Positions 46,798 to 57,631 of a stretch of DNA of 64,000 nt are shown here, piece by piece. This DNA comes from Lindgomyces ingoldianus (lineage: Eukaryota; Ascomycota; Dothideomycetes; Pleosporales; Lindgomycetaceae), in NCBI RefSeq assembly GCF_010093535.1, contig NW_022985189.1, positions 254,432-318,431 of the forward strand, given 5' to 3'. A program made the translations under genes and the position numbers. Under the pieces are notes generated by a model, which searched no databases, was not told the DNA's origin, and saw only the letters and a list, made by a program, of their open reading frames with translations. How positions within the stretch are numbered: position 1 is the first letter of the stretch; every line of letters starts with the position of its first letter.

Positions 46798-47914
46798 TAT
46801 CTTTTAGCCACTTTTATTATTTTTTTATTAGAGGTGGCTTATTGCGTCCTAGAACTTAGCTCTTCTTAAAAGAAGGGCTTTATATATACTTTATATAACT
46901 AAGGTCTATTAGCTTTTTATTATATTATAAAAGCTTTTTTTTTCTAGAGACAAATTCTAGTTTCTAGAAAGTTCTTTTTAATTTTTTTTCTTTTTTATAT
47001 TTCTTATAATAATTATTATAAGTTATAGCTTTCTTAATATAGTCTTTAAAAGTAGTTAGTTAGTTTATGTGTATAAACTTATCTTTTACTTTTTTATTTA
47101 GTTTGTTATAAAACATGCAGCATAGGGCTTTCTAGTTATTCTATCTGCAGATAGCCATTTACTCTCTAAAACGCGCTGCATAGTTCTAGACTAGTCTACT
47201 GCCCTACCTTATATTATTTAGTTAGTTAGCTGTAATTCTTTTTTTATCTAGAGTTTTATAAATAGCTAATAAAGCTGCCTTAAAATTTTTAATACTACTA
47301 AATACTTTTTTTATTTTAGAATTAAGTAAGGTGCTGTTAGCTCTAAAGTCTATCTAGTTATTAGCGTAGAGTTAGAACTAGATTATAGAAAGGCCTTCTA
47401 AGTGTAATTTTATCTAAAAGATTATTTCTATATTAGTCTAAAATGCTCCCTTATTATACTACATGTAGAGGTAGCATTAGGTAAAGAATAGTTAGAGGTC
47501 TTTTAATAATTTTTTAAAAAGCTTTAAAAAGGCTAGTTTTAAAGCCTTTTTAGCTATAACACTTACTTTATTTATTAAGATGTTTTAAACCTTTACTAGT
47601 TCTACTTATAATTTATGTATCTAGTAGGCTTAGGTAGTTATGTTATAAGAGTTAGTAAGAGGTAGAGAGTTTTATAAGTTTATAAGTTTTTAGTAAAGGT
47701 TAGCTACTTTTTACTTAAGTTTTAGTAGCTTACTAACTTTATTACTAATCTACTATAGTTCTTTTATGTTATTCTAGATTAAGTTAATTTGTTCTGCAAA
47801 AATAGCTTTACTTTAGGTAAAAACTTCTATAGATCTAGATAGCGCAGTGTAGGCTATGTTAGAATCTAAATTATGTTAAAAGGTTGCTATACTTTTTAAA
47901 AGGGTAGTGTTTAA

Positions 47915-48505
47915 TGTTATAATTTTTACTTTAGAAAGCACTTAGGTCTTATAATGTTCCTAAGGGGGAAGTAGGACAGATAGTAGGGGCTAATCTAGTA
48001 GGGTGTACAGTCCTACGTATAGGCTATTAGGCTAATAGAGGAAGGAAGAGTGACTAGATTGTGGTTTGCCCTATGTGCAGCAGTAAAGAGGCTAGGGTTA
48101 AACAGTCCTGTTAGACAGAGTTAGAGGTATATATAGTGTAAGATATATAAATAGTATTATAGCTTTTTAAAAAGCTAAATGCTACTTAGTCTATGTAAAG
48201 AATAAACTAAACATTAAACACACCTTCTAAAAGTTATTTAATGTGTGAACTATATACATGTGCTAGGGTGCTAAGGTAAGTTAAATAAGCTTATATAAGC
48301 CTACTAAGTAGAGCTTGCTAAGCTCTCTTAAACTTGTAAGATTTGCGTCCTATTCTCCTATTAGACAACACATTCTTCCATGATTTCAGGCAGCCGCGCT
48401 GCCACCGCGTCCTCCGACTGGTCTCTAAGCGAGCCCTGCCCCAAACCAGCTAGATTGTGGAGCACCGCTGGTGGGGTTACGCTGGTCCAACCGTAGACCG
48501 TAACA
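47915..48505 (-). repeat. LTR (5' LTR relative to the element)
   Basis: 591 bp, TGTTATAATTT...GACCGTAACA, followed by the target duplication GCTCC at 48506-48510. Confidence 0.93.
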
Positions 48506-48510
48506 GCTCC

Positions 48511-49792
48511 TTAACCTCTGTACCTCTGCCTTAGACTCTAAGGATTACTCTCTCTCTTTCTACCTCTATTCTACATTCCCTCTCTGTGCCTTGAGCTTCC
48601 TGCTTAATACCTCTTACAATATTATATAAAAAAGCTTAAGATAGTGTTTAATTAACTAAGTAAAAACTAAAATTGTGTTTATATTGTCACCTCCGCGCCT
48701 AATTTGCACAGCGCCTCCTTTTGTAGGGTACTAGACTTCCCTCCTTACAGCGCTACCATTAAATTCTTACCACTCTAGTCCTTCTAAATAGGCCCTACCT
48801 AGGCCTTCGAACCTCTTCTGATGATAGGAAGTCATCCTCGGCTTTGTGCGCGCTGCGGGGCGCAATTGCATGCAAGGCGGCCAGGCCGATCAGTACCTCT
48901 AGTAGAAGCGAGTTACTAAATCTGATGCGAGAAGACCTCGCTTATTTAACTTCATTAATCGTGTATAACTAAGTATTGTGATGTCCGTTAGACCTGTGGT
49001 TATGCGGCGCGTTCGCCACGCACTCGGAGCATATTTAAAGCATTACGCACGTCCAGCATCGAAACAGTGATTAGCTTTCAACACGGGCATCATACAACTT
49101 TAAGATACGACCTAGTGCGCAACTATATTTATATCCAAAGCCTTCGTGTCATAGCTGTCCACCATTATATTGCCCTCAAGCTCCGCAGACCCGTCGCTGA
49201 CTGAAAACGGTGCCCAAGCCTATCACGTCCTTATGCTTCTAGCGCCCCACATAACCAATCTCTACATACCAAGCAGCGGGCAGATGTCTCTTCTCCAGCA
49301 CGTTGAAGGGAATACGATGTGATATGCGACGCCTTAGATAAGATGGGGTGGGCGGCTTTGGGCATTGTAGGCGTGGCAGCGGAAGGCGGCATAATACTGT
49401 ACCGAAGTCTGCGCTTCGTCAAGTGCCCACTGTCAGAACGCCGTCGTTGCAAGCACATGCGAAGGTGGAAATGTTCGGCATATTCTGGTGATACAGCTGT
49501 CACACAACGATACAACAAATGGCTCCTTACTAGGCAAGGCACTACGCTATCTACGGTTGCATGCCGTCTCTGTCATCGGCAACAATCCTTATGACTGTTC
49601 GCAATACCATCCATTCCAGACGTCCATACCAACCCTATGGCTGGTGCGGGCCCTGTCTGTGGTGGTGAGCTCTAATAGTAAGCTACTCTAATTAGTTACT
49701 ATTCAGTATTACTGATAAGCATGCTTACGCAGCTTGCCCAATTTCGCATGTTTATTGGCTTCATATTCTATTAAATTAAAATAAAAGCAGCA
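48511..49792. other. Intergenic between the LTR element and the Clr5-TPR gene
   Basis: No gene recognised. AT-rich up to about 48.8 kb, then balanced composition. Contains copy A of an inverted repeat (listed separately). Confidence 0.5.
49450..49617 (+). repeat. Copy A of a diverged inverted repeat flanking the Clr5-TPR gene
   Basis: Shares blocks with the reverse complement of 53535-53820: a CATGCGAAGGTGGAAA block, an ATACAGCTGTC block, a GGCTCCTT block, a CTATCTA..G.TGCATG block and CAATACCATCCATTCC. No coding potential is evident. Confidence 0.7.
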
Positions 49793-51981
49793 TTAGATTC
49801 CGCTCTCTAAATGCTTCCTTTGCCACCTATTTAGAGCTTTCAGCGAAGCGTTTGTGTTAGGATGGTGAGGACCAATGACCCGCTTTCGTAGCTTGAAGCA
49901 CTTTTTCATTAATAAGATAGCTTCTTCATTCCGGCTTTGGAGCTTCCACGTGTGTGCCAAGTTGGCCATACTAGTCAGCGTGTCTGGATGCTCCTCCCCA
50001 AGCACCCTCTTTCTTGTCTCCATCACTTGCACAAACAGCTCTTCGGCCTCCTTCCACCGGCCTTGNNNNNNNNNNNNNNNNNNNNNNNNNNNNNNNNNNN
50101 NNNNNNNNNNNNNNNNNNNNNNNNNNNNNNNNNNNNNNNNNNNNNNNNNNNNNNNNNNNNNNNNNNNNNNNNNNNNNNNNNNNNNNNNNNNNNNNNNNNN
50201 NNNNNNNNNNNNNNNNNNNNNNNNNNNNNNNNNNNNNNNNNNNNNNNNNNNNNNNNNNNNNNNNNNNNNNNNNNNNNNNNNNNNNNNNNNNNNNNNNNNN
50301 NNNNNNNNNNNNNNNNNNNNNNNNNNNNNNNNNNNNNNNNNNNNNNNNNNNNNNNNNNNNNNNNNNNNNNNNNNNNNNNNNNNNNNNNNNNNNNNNNNNN
50401 NNNNNNNNNNNNNNNNNNNNNNNNNNNNNNNNNNNNNNNNNNNNNNNNNNNNNNNNNNNNNNNNNNNNNNNNNNNNNNNNNNNNNNNNNNNNNNNNNNNN
50501 NNNNNNNNNNNNNNNNNNNNNNNNNNNNNNNNNNNNNNNNNNNNNNNNNNNNNNNNNNNNNNNNNNNNNNNNNNNNNNNNNNNNNNNNNNNNTCACTTGC
50601 ACCTCCAGCTCTTCGGCCTCCTTCCACCGGCCTTGATTCCTGTACGTTGACGCCAGGTTGGCCATGCTGGTCAGCGTGCCTGGATGCTCCTCCCCAAGCA
50701 CCATCTTTCTGGCTTTAAATGTGTGCTGGAGCAATTTCTCTGCCTTGGCATAGAGTCCTTGACATTCTAAAACTCGCCCAAGAAGCTCCAAGGCATCAAG
50801 CGTATTATTGTCATTATTGCCATTCACAGTTCGGTGGCCTTCCACTAACCTGCGGATCAATTTCTCTGCAGACTTGTATCTTCCCTGAACAATAAGCACA
50901 TCTCCTAATTTGAATAATATGCTGAAGGTCTCAGGATGGCCAATCCCGAACCAAGTCTCTGCCTGTGATAGTGCTTCTTGCAGACCCTCTTCGTCCGTTT
51001 GTTTGTACCGACGCTGTAGAGGACCTGTTGCAATATCTACTTGGCCCCGTAAGACGCTTTGCGTAGGTACGGAGCTAATAATAGAATTTGGGAGTGGCTG
51101 ATAGGTGGGAGCCGGACTTTGTCCAGCAAAGTTGCTGTTCCGAGGCCAGACTATGCTCGCTACAGAGAGGGCTGGAGAGACCATCGCGGGACTCTGAGCA
51201 GCCGACATGGCGCCTCCTGGCGACGCGTTTAGAGCCGCTGGCGAATATGCAGGACTCGGAACTGGAGAGCCACGTTCAGAGATGGTTCGGCAGTCCACAG
51301 CAGAAGGTGTAGCTGCAATGTGTAAGTGTTGGAAGCAGACAATAACAATCCTGACTTACATGTTGCTGGACTTGGGGCATATAAGGAGTTTTTAGTCACG
51401 CTATTACGCTTCATCCACCGGTCAATCTTCTGTGGTTTCACTCTACTGCCCCTAACCGTAAACTCCAGCTCACGTTTATCAACCTCGAGAAGTTTCCTTT
51501 GTTGTTGTTTTCTAACAATTGCTTCCATTTCCTCTGTTTTGATATTCTTGTCCTTCCCCCATTTCGTAATGCGTGTACGATATTGCCGTAGCCTATAAGC
51601 ATGCTTATGTAAGTACATTAGAAATAAGCTTTGAATTACTTAAGAGACCTACTCAGCAGTAAAGCCAAAATCTTGCTCAATCTCCTTTTTAACTCTCCTT
51701 AGCGGGAAATCTTGCCTAATGTGGAGATCGATTATTCGGGCCTTGTACGGCTCCCAAGCGTCATCTCGCAGTGTCGGAACCTTCCTCTTTCGTGGCCGGG
51801 TTGGCGGACCCACAGGAATCGCGGGCGTGGTTCGGGCATCATTAAAAAGCCCCGAAGTTTGCGGCGCAGGAATGCGAAGTGCTGGAGACGGGTCGAACGA
51901 GTGCGGTAAGTAGCTTTGGCTAGTCATCAAATGCCCACCTTGAGGTTGCATCTGGAAAACTAAGTCGAGCGGCCTGTGCAT
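49793..51981 (-). CDS. Clr5-domain protein with kinesin-light-chain-like TPR array
   Basis: Three exons, 51981-51653, 51592-51360 and 51312-49793, join in phase; the last one is interrupted by an assembly gap. Residues about 74-126 match the fungal Clr5 N-terminal domain (DAWEPYKARIIDLHI, FGFTAELRQYRTRITKW). After a linker rich in Ser, Pro and Ala come 42-residue TPRs of the kinesin-light-chain type (unit landmarks GRWKEAEEL, RKRVLGEEHPDTL, SMANLA). The C-terminus (RKRVIGPHHPNTNASLKALNRW) ends the array. TPR arrays bind protein partners, and Clr5-TPR proteins are common in filamentous fungi with mostly unknown roles. No NACHT or NB-ARC domain is seen between Clr5 and TPR. The true repeat number, and so the length, is unknown. 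Confidence 0.85.
50066..50592. other. Assembly gap (527 N) within the TPR array
   Basis: The 43 bases before the gap (50023-50065) and the 43 after it (50593-50635) are the same part of the repeat unit and differ at three positions only, so the gap is almost certainly a tandem array that could not be assembled. Confidence 0.98.
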
Positions 51982-54900
51982 ACCGTAAGGCTCGTAAGCA
52001 TGGTGTGCGACGTAGTGACTCTGTACGGGATATGAAAGATCGGTTTACCGCAAAACGGGCAGATTGGTGCTTGGGGGATCCATAGTAAGCTTCTTAATGG
52101 CTAAGCCGTGTTAGGCAGTAAGGCTGCCTCAGTGGTCGAAGACTTGAGAGAGAGCAAATGCTCCTGCTTGCGAGGAAGACTGCTTGTGAGGAAGAAGAGA
52201 ATAAGGAACGGAGCAATGATTTGATTTCCCTCGGGGGTGGTATGGAAAGATATAGTTAACTAGAGCCAAATGGCACAAAGAGCAGAGCAGGCTGGAGGAA
52301 GCTGATTCGATGAGCACAAAACTCGACAATTCGCCCAGTGCGGCTTAGCCCGCATGCGATGGCAGCCGGGGCTTAGCGCCCATTGCAAAAGTACTATTTC
52401 GCCAGCAAAAAATTGTTGACGTCTCATCTATCCACATATCTGCAGGCTGTGCTTGGTAATTTTGAGCGTAAGGCAGCTGGTCCACAGCAAAAGGTTGCGT
52501 AGTTGGTAGTTCTGCCAGTGTTCCCGAGCGGTGCAACAGGCCGCACCCATGATAATTAGCAGCCACGCCTGACCTCTATCAGAAATTGCGCCTTTCCGCC
52601 CTGCTTGCCAGACCGGCCCAAAGATATATTTTCCCTTGTCGCGTTATATCTTGTACTTTTAGGGAAGGAACTGGATATGGGTCTTGAAACTTTGCAGACA
52701 GGCCCTGTGCGCGACGATCCGCAGGCGCCAGGGTCCACCCCCACCCTGTGCCCATCAGCCTACACAACGCTGAGGTTGAGCTGCCCTCTCTCCACTCCGC
52801 TGCCCCTGCGACATGCCCTCTTCTATTCTTCTTCTCTGCGGCGCCCGCACGCTGCGAAGTCTACAAATCGCGCGCTCCTTCTACGTGAAACGAGGCGATA
52901 ATCTCCCAGACCCGCGGCACATATGACAACTGTCCACCCACCATAACTTCACAAGGCTACAGGGTGGAGACACGGGCGCTGACTAGTTTAGCTTGAATTT
53001 ATACATACAATGCTATCTACATTTCAGTGCGCTTGCTGACTGCCCTCAGCATCATATTCGTCTACAGCCTTCGCGGCCATCCTCGAGGGACCTGGGAAGC
53101 CACGCCCATCGGGACCAGCGAGCGCCGCAGCGATGCGACCAAGAAGCACAGAAGCGCCAAGTCGTAGTTCCAGCGGCGAGGGGCCGCGTCCCACCTAACA
53201 AGCACGGAGCAAGCCCATGCTCCCTCGTCATCGTCGTCCAGCGTCTTCGCGTCGGATATCCCTCAGGCCAGAGTATGGCCACAGGTCCTTGGCCGTCTGC
53301 ATCTTGATACGGAGTTGTCATTTGAAGCCTTGACCGAGTTGCAACTGGAGAATATGGAATTGAGGAATTAATGCTGCTTTAGATGTAGAATACTAGGCTA
53401 GCGCAAATGTAGGATAGGTAGAATTGTGTGTAAGCATGAATATAAGGGATGGTGCAGTAATATAAAGCGTGTGGAACCAAATATTGCTACCATATGCAGG
53501 GAGGGCGGCCGACCCGCTCGAGCTATGATCGTGTGGAATGGATGGTATTGCAAGAGATATTTCCAGTGACAGAAGACGACATGCAGCCCTAGATAGCCTA
53601 GTGCTGTGCTAAGCATAGCCACCGTCACAGCTCTGCTAGTACTCATTGCTCACGAACATGAGCGATACAAAACTCTTCATGGCCCTCAGAGGTCGAACTG
53701 GAGCACATCTCTACAACCCAAAAGATTTCAGTGCTCATGCAAGGAGCCGTTCGTTGTTTGACCATACGACAGCTGTATTACCAAAACATATCGAGCCTTT
53801 CCACCTTCGCATGCGCCTGCAAAGGAGTTCCCCCAATGACGCTCAACCTACTTATCAAAGCACACTGTTCAATTTCCAGGGCGGCCGCACTCTATTTTAT
53901 CTTATACCCTTCCTATCTCATTGTGTTCCCCTTCAACAAACCGAGACTAGATCCCGGCTGCTGCTTGGTCTAGGAATCAGACGCTGATGGGCTCGAAAAG
54001 CATGAGGACATGGTGGCTTGAGAAGGTCTTTCCTTTGGTCAGCGGAGCGGATTTCGGTGGATTTCGGCGCTCGAGGACGACGTGATGGTAAGTTTCTACG
54101 TTACAAAAGTATGTATCGCTGTGTGTTGGACCGCATCTCGAGCGGTTGAGACGCTGAGACACGTTGGCTGACTAAATGAGCGCCGAGCCCTTTGAGTCTT
54201 AACACTACTCTCAATCCTGAGCCGGATTCCGACCGCTTGTGCAATCCGCACAGCCACATATCTTACAATAAAATACCCGCGGGTGTATAAGATAGGCTGT
54301 GAGGAGTCACATCGCATCAGCCGGTGCTTCGTTTCCGCTGGAAGTACCAATCAACATGGCGCCCCTGCATGAAGTTGAGCCCCGCAGCGCACATAGGGCT
54401 GATAATGACTTCCTAGTATTAGAAGAAAGTCGTAAGGCTAGGACCAGGCCGTTTCACAAAAATTCAGGGCACAAAAAGCTTGATGTTGGCGGTGTGGGGA
54501 GGGAAGTCTATTTATTTCGCCACGAAAGTCAGCGCCGTACAAATTAGGCTCAGAGGCGACGATTCGAACGTAATTTTTAGGGAAGAGTGGACCATGGACA
54601 TTCAGGATTAGCTACAGCAAACTATTGTCACAGAATTATAGCAATATTCGTTGTGCGCATGGCCTTTCTAGTTGCTGAAAGTCAAAGTACCTCTCGGCGC
54701 AGAGGATATCTCGCTACGCAGGGATACACGTTACTCTACGTTTTACTTGAACTAGCGTAGGCAAGCTGTTAAGTTTTCTAACAAGTGCTTAGTGCAGAGA
54801 GAAGCGAGACGGCAGGCAGGGTAGTGTTTTAGTTTACCATACTAAAAGTACAATCCTGATATGATTGTAGAGAAAGAAAAAGGTAAACAAATAAGCTAGA

Positions 54901-55046
54901 TAGTGTAGGGGCTATCTCGGTAACCCTAAGCATCAAGGGGAGACGGAAGTCTATTGATTATCATAGAGAGGGGCTTTAAGTGGAAGAAGCATAGTTATTT
55001 ATGCAACAACTACACTTAGATGCTGAACAAAGGACTATTGCCTTAG
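51982..55046. other. Intergenic, repeat-derived pieces
   Basis: Upstream flank of the Clr5-TPR gene plus about 2.5 kb with no recognisable gene. Contains copy B of the inverted repeat. Sequence just before 55047 probably belongs to the decayed Tc1/mariner element, whose left end could not be located. Confidence 0.5.
53535..53820 (-). repeat. Copy B of the diverged inverted repeat
   Basis: The reverse complement aligns in order with 49450-49617 but carries about 110 extra bases in the middle. Together the copies bracket the Clr5-TPR gene and its gap. Confidence 0.7.
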
Positions 55047-55387
55047 TACCAGCGTAGGATATCTTTGGACAGAACAGCGCGCCGATCTTTTATAGCAACT
55101 GCATTAAAACCTACCTTGAGAGTTACGGGATCCATATGCTTAGACAGATTCCCTACCCACCCAACCTTAATCCCATGGAGTCCCTCTGGGGGCGGCTTAA
55201 AAAGTAGGTACATAAGCTCCATTCTGAGCTTAAGAGGATAGGTAACGCAGAAAGTAACTAGGACACTCTAAAGGCTGCTGTAAATAAGGCTTAGAGGAAG
55301 CTGCCTAGTCCGCTTATACGGAAGCTCATTAAGACTATGCCTTGTCGATTAGTGGTTGTAACAAAACGCAAACAACTAGTAAACTAA
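55047..55387 (+). pseudogene. Tc1/mariner-type DDE transposase C-terminal relic
   Basis: A plus-strand frame with four internal TAG stops reads FGQNSAPIFYSNC, YGIHMLRQIPYPPNLNPMES, LWGRLKK, VHKLHSELKRIGN and LIRKLIKTMPCRLVVV. This is the C-terminal half of a fungal Tc1/mariner DDE transposase (usual landmarks QDNAPxH, WPPYSPDLNPIEHLWGRLK, IRKLIxSMPRRL). The stops fit CAG-to-TAG or CGG/TGG-to-TAG decay. Upstream catalytic residues are missing. Confidence 0.85.
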
Positions 55388-55625
55388 ATACTACACTTCG
55401 TGAGACCGTACTTGATCTAAAACACTAGAAATTTTATATAAATATAACCTCTATAGGTTTATACATCTTCAAAAGTATTGGGTAATCTGACAATTTTCCT
55501 GCTTTCAAACCAAGTTTGCAGACCTTTGACAAAACCCCACCAGAACGAAGAAATCAAATGAGGAATAAATAAATAAATACTATTATGATCCATTGAAACT
55601 CCATACATTTATGGGACCCAGCTAT

Positions 55626-57631
55626 TCAGTTACAGGAAAGGGAGCACTGGAGGGAGAACATTTTGTGGTAATACTGTCCTACTCCAATATCGTATGTGTT
55701 CCAACCCATATCCGCATACTTTCGGAGCTTTGGCGGCTTCCGGAGAGGCACAGATGGTATCAAGTCCGACAACATATCCCAGAAAGCTTCGCCCAAGAAC
55801 TCTCCGCATTTGGTTTCCTGAAGGCCAGTGAGGATTCCACAACGTTTCCCAAACACACCAGAAATTAGTTTCTGGAGGTAGTGAGAGATGTACTGGATTA
55901 GGTGTCGGTGCATATCCTCATAAATCTTGCCTTGAGCGAAGCAAACTAGGGCTGCCGGAAGTTTTCCGTTCATTTCTACCACTTGGTCTAGAAGCAGCGC
56001 AGCTTGGACGATCAGAGCTAATTTCCGGTTCGGGTTGGACGCTGCCAGTGTAGTCCGATCGAGGGCTTTCCCCAGACATTCAAAGGCTAGTACTCCACAA
56101 ATCGCTCGTAGCTTTTGGAGGTATCGAACATATCCAATCAATTTATGCCCGATAATGGGACTTCCAAGTAAGATGACGTTGAGCCGGATGAGCATGTAGA
56201 GGGGGTTCCGTTCTTTAAGAATGAACGGGTGGACTTCAGGAGCTCGGTGGCCGTAAGTATATCGCAGGACCTCAGTGTAGAGAGAATCGAAATAGAGTAT
56301 TATGTCAGAAGAATATCCGAGGTCAAATAAGAGCTTGTACAAAGATAATGCAATGTTCACATCGAGCTTTTGTGGGAAATCGCCCCCATTCGTAGTGGGA
56401 ACGCGACCATCGTTAGAAAGCGATATCCCTGAAATAAGTTAGCGGTGGTCGTTAAGTTTAAGAAATAAACTTTACCAAGAGTGAAAATGTTGATATCAGG
56501 TAGATTTGAGCTTATGCAGACAGTCCATTGAAGCGTTTTGGATCCGTACGCCTTATTGAACAGCGCTTGACACATCTCACACGGGCGACCTTCTGAGCAC
56601 TATCACGATACGATATTAGGAGTGAGTTTTGAGACAGGTATTTGTGCCTACCTTCAGCTTTTGAACATAACACCGAAGGCATGCTCCTTGTGCACGCACT
56701 CTTCTCGCACCGTCACGTTGCTCAGCGGTTGGCTTTTTCCGCTTCTTCGTTGAATTTGATACAGTGCCTGAGTCGAAGCAGGAAACTCCCGGAATGTCCT
56801 CTTCTAAGGCCCTTTTCTTATTGTTTGACGGCTGCGTAGTGCCACTGTTATTTGGAATCGTATTGAGAGTATCAATCGGATAGAATTGAGCGTGTATTGC
56901 CTGATAGATGTGTTAGTTCGTTCCAAAGCAAACGCAGAAATGCTATGAATAGCATCCTACTAACAATACGCTCAATCGGCCCGTAATAGCCCGGAGGCGG
57001 CACTGGTATCGTTGATTTTTCAAGATGGGACCATCTGTCACCTTCGGAAACATTGAGCATTGCGTTCTGAGGCGGAGGCGTGGCGGTTTCATTGGGAATT
57101 TGAAGAGTCGTATTCAAGTCCTTTAAGCACAAAGTCACAGGAGTTGTCGCGCTCGTCAATTGTGGTTCGGAAAGCGGAGGCTGAGGGCTGTCTGGATCTA
57201 AAGCGGCATTCTGGAAGTCAAAGAACTCAAAAATATCACAGTCGTTGTTGGCTGTGGTGCTACTATGCCCAATATGAATCGTGTTTGGTTGCCTGCTGTT
57301 GTCGTTTGCTGGTGCAATCTGAAGAGCGTCTTGCCACCCGAAGGCGTGAAAACTCGAGTAAGCGCCTAATGCCTGTGAAGATCGATCTCAGCTATTTCAT
57401 CCTCGAAGCAGAAGCGAAACGAACGAAATGGAGGCGACTTCGGGCACTATTGGATCATTCTCGAGTCCGTTGTGCACTCAAAGTTGCCTGGTGCCTTCCG
57501 GTTGCCTTCTCCGCACGATTGCGGACCACCGAAATTGCCTACGCCAGGCGAAAAAGAGAAAGAGCACGTACGTCATGTCCGACCTCTACTGAAACTTCAT
57601 CATATGGGAATTTATCCCCAAACTCTTCCAT
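55626..57631 (-). CDS. Zn2Cys6-type transcription factor
   Basis: Five exons join in phase: 57631-57568, 57365-56965, 56900-56652, 56599-56476 and 56428-55626, giving 546 residues. The DNA-binding cluster is split by an intron: KKRKKPTAEQRDGARR, then ACLRCYVQKLK | CSEGRPCEMCQ, five cysteines spaced C-x2-C-x6-C-x5-C-x2-C; the next Cys is 18 residues on (QWTVC), longer than the usual 6-9. A basic KKRKK stretch just before it can serve as nuclear signal. The N-terminal ~150 residues are acidic and Pro/Ser/Thr-rich, suiting an activation region; the C-terminal ~270 are helical. Zn2Cys6 proteins regulate metabolism and secondary-metabolite genes; the target is unknown. Exon 1 and the start at 57631 are the least certain part; the other junctions restore motifs well. 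Confidence 0.78.

Larger units (their letters stand above)
40838..48505 (-). mobile_element. Full-length Gypsy-type LTR retrotransposon inactivated by RIP-like mutation
   Basis: 7668 bp with two 591-bp direct LTRs (40838-41428 and 47915-48505), termini TGTTA...TAACA and a perfect 5-bp target duplication GCTCC. The interior is extremely TA-rich, with stops in every frame and G/C depletion, as expected from repeat-induced C-to-T changes. Minus-strand orientation is indicated by a polypurine tract on that strand at 41429-41447, by gag-like zinc-knuckle remnants near the 47.9-kb end (46.8 kb) and by an RT active-site remnant farther on (44.3 kb). This gag-to-RT order and the YLDD-type RT box fit Ty3/Gypsy, though the integrase was not located and the family call is provisional. 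Confidence 0.88.

Noticed and set aside
49875..50718. Plus-strand frames across the assembly gap
   Set aside because: They are open only because the gap is unknown sequence, and they are antisense to the Clr5-TPR exon.
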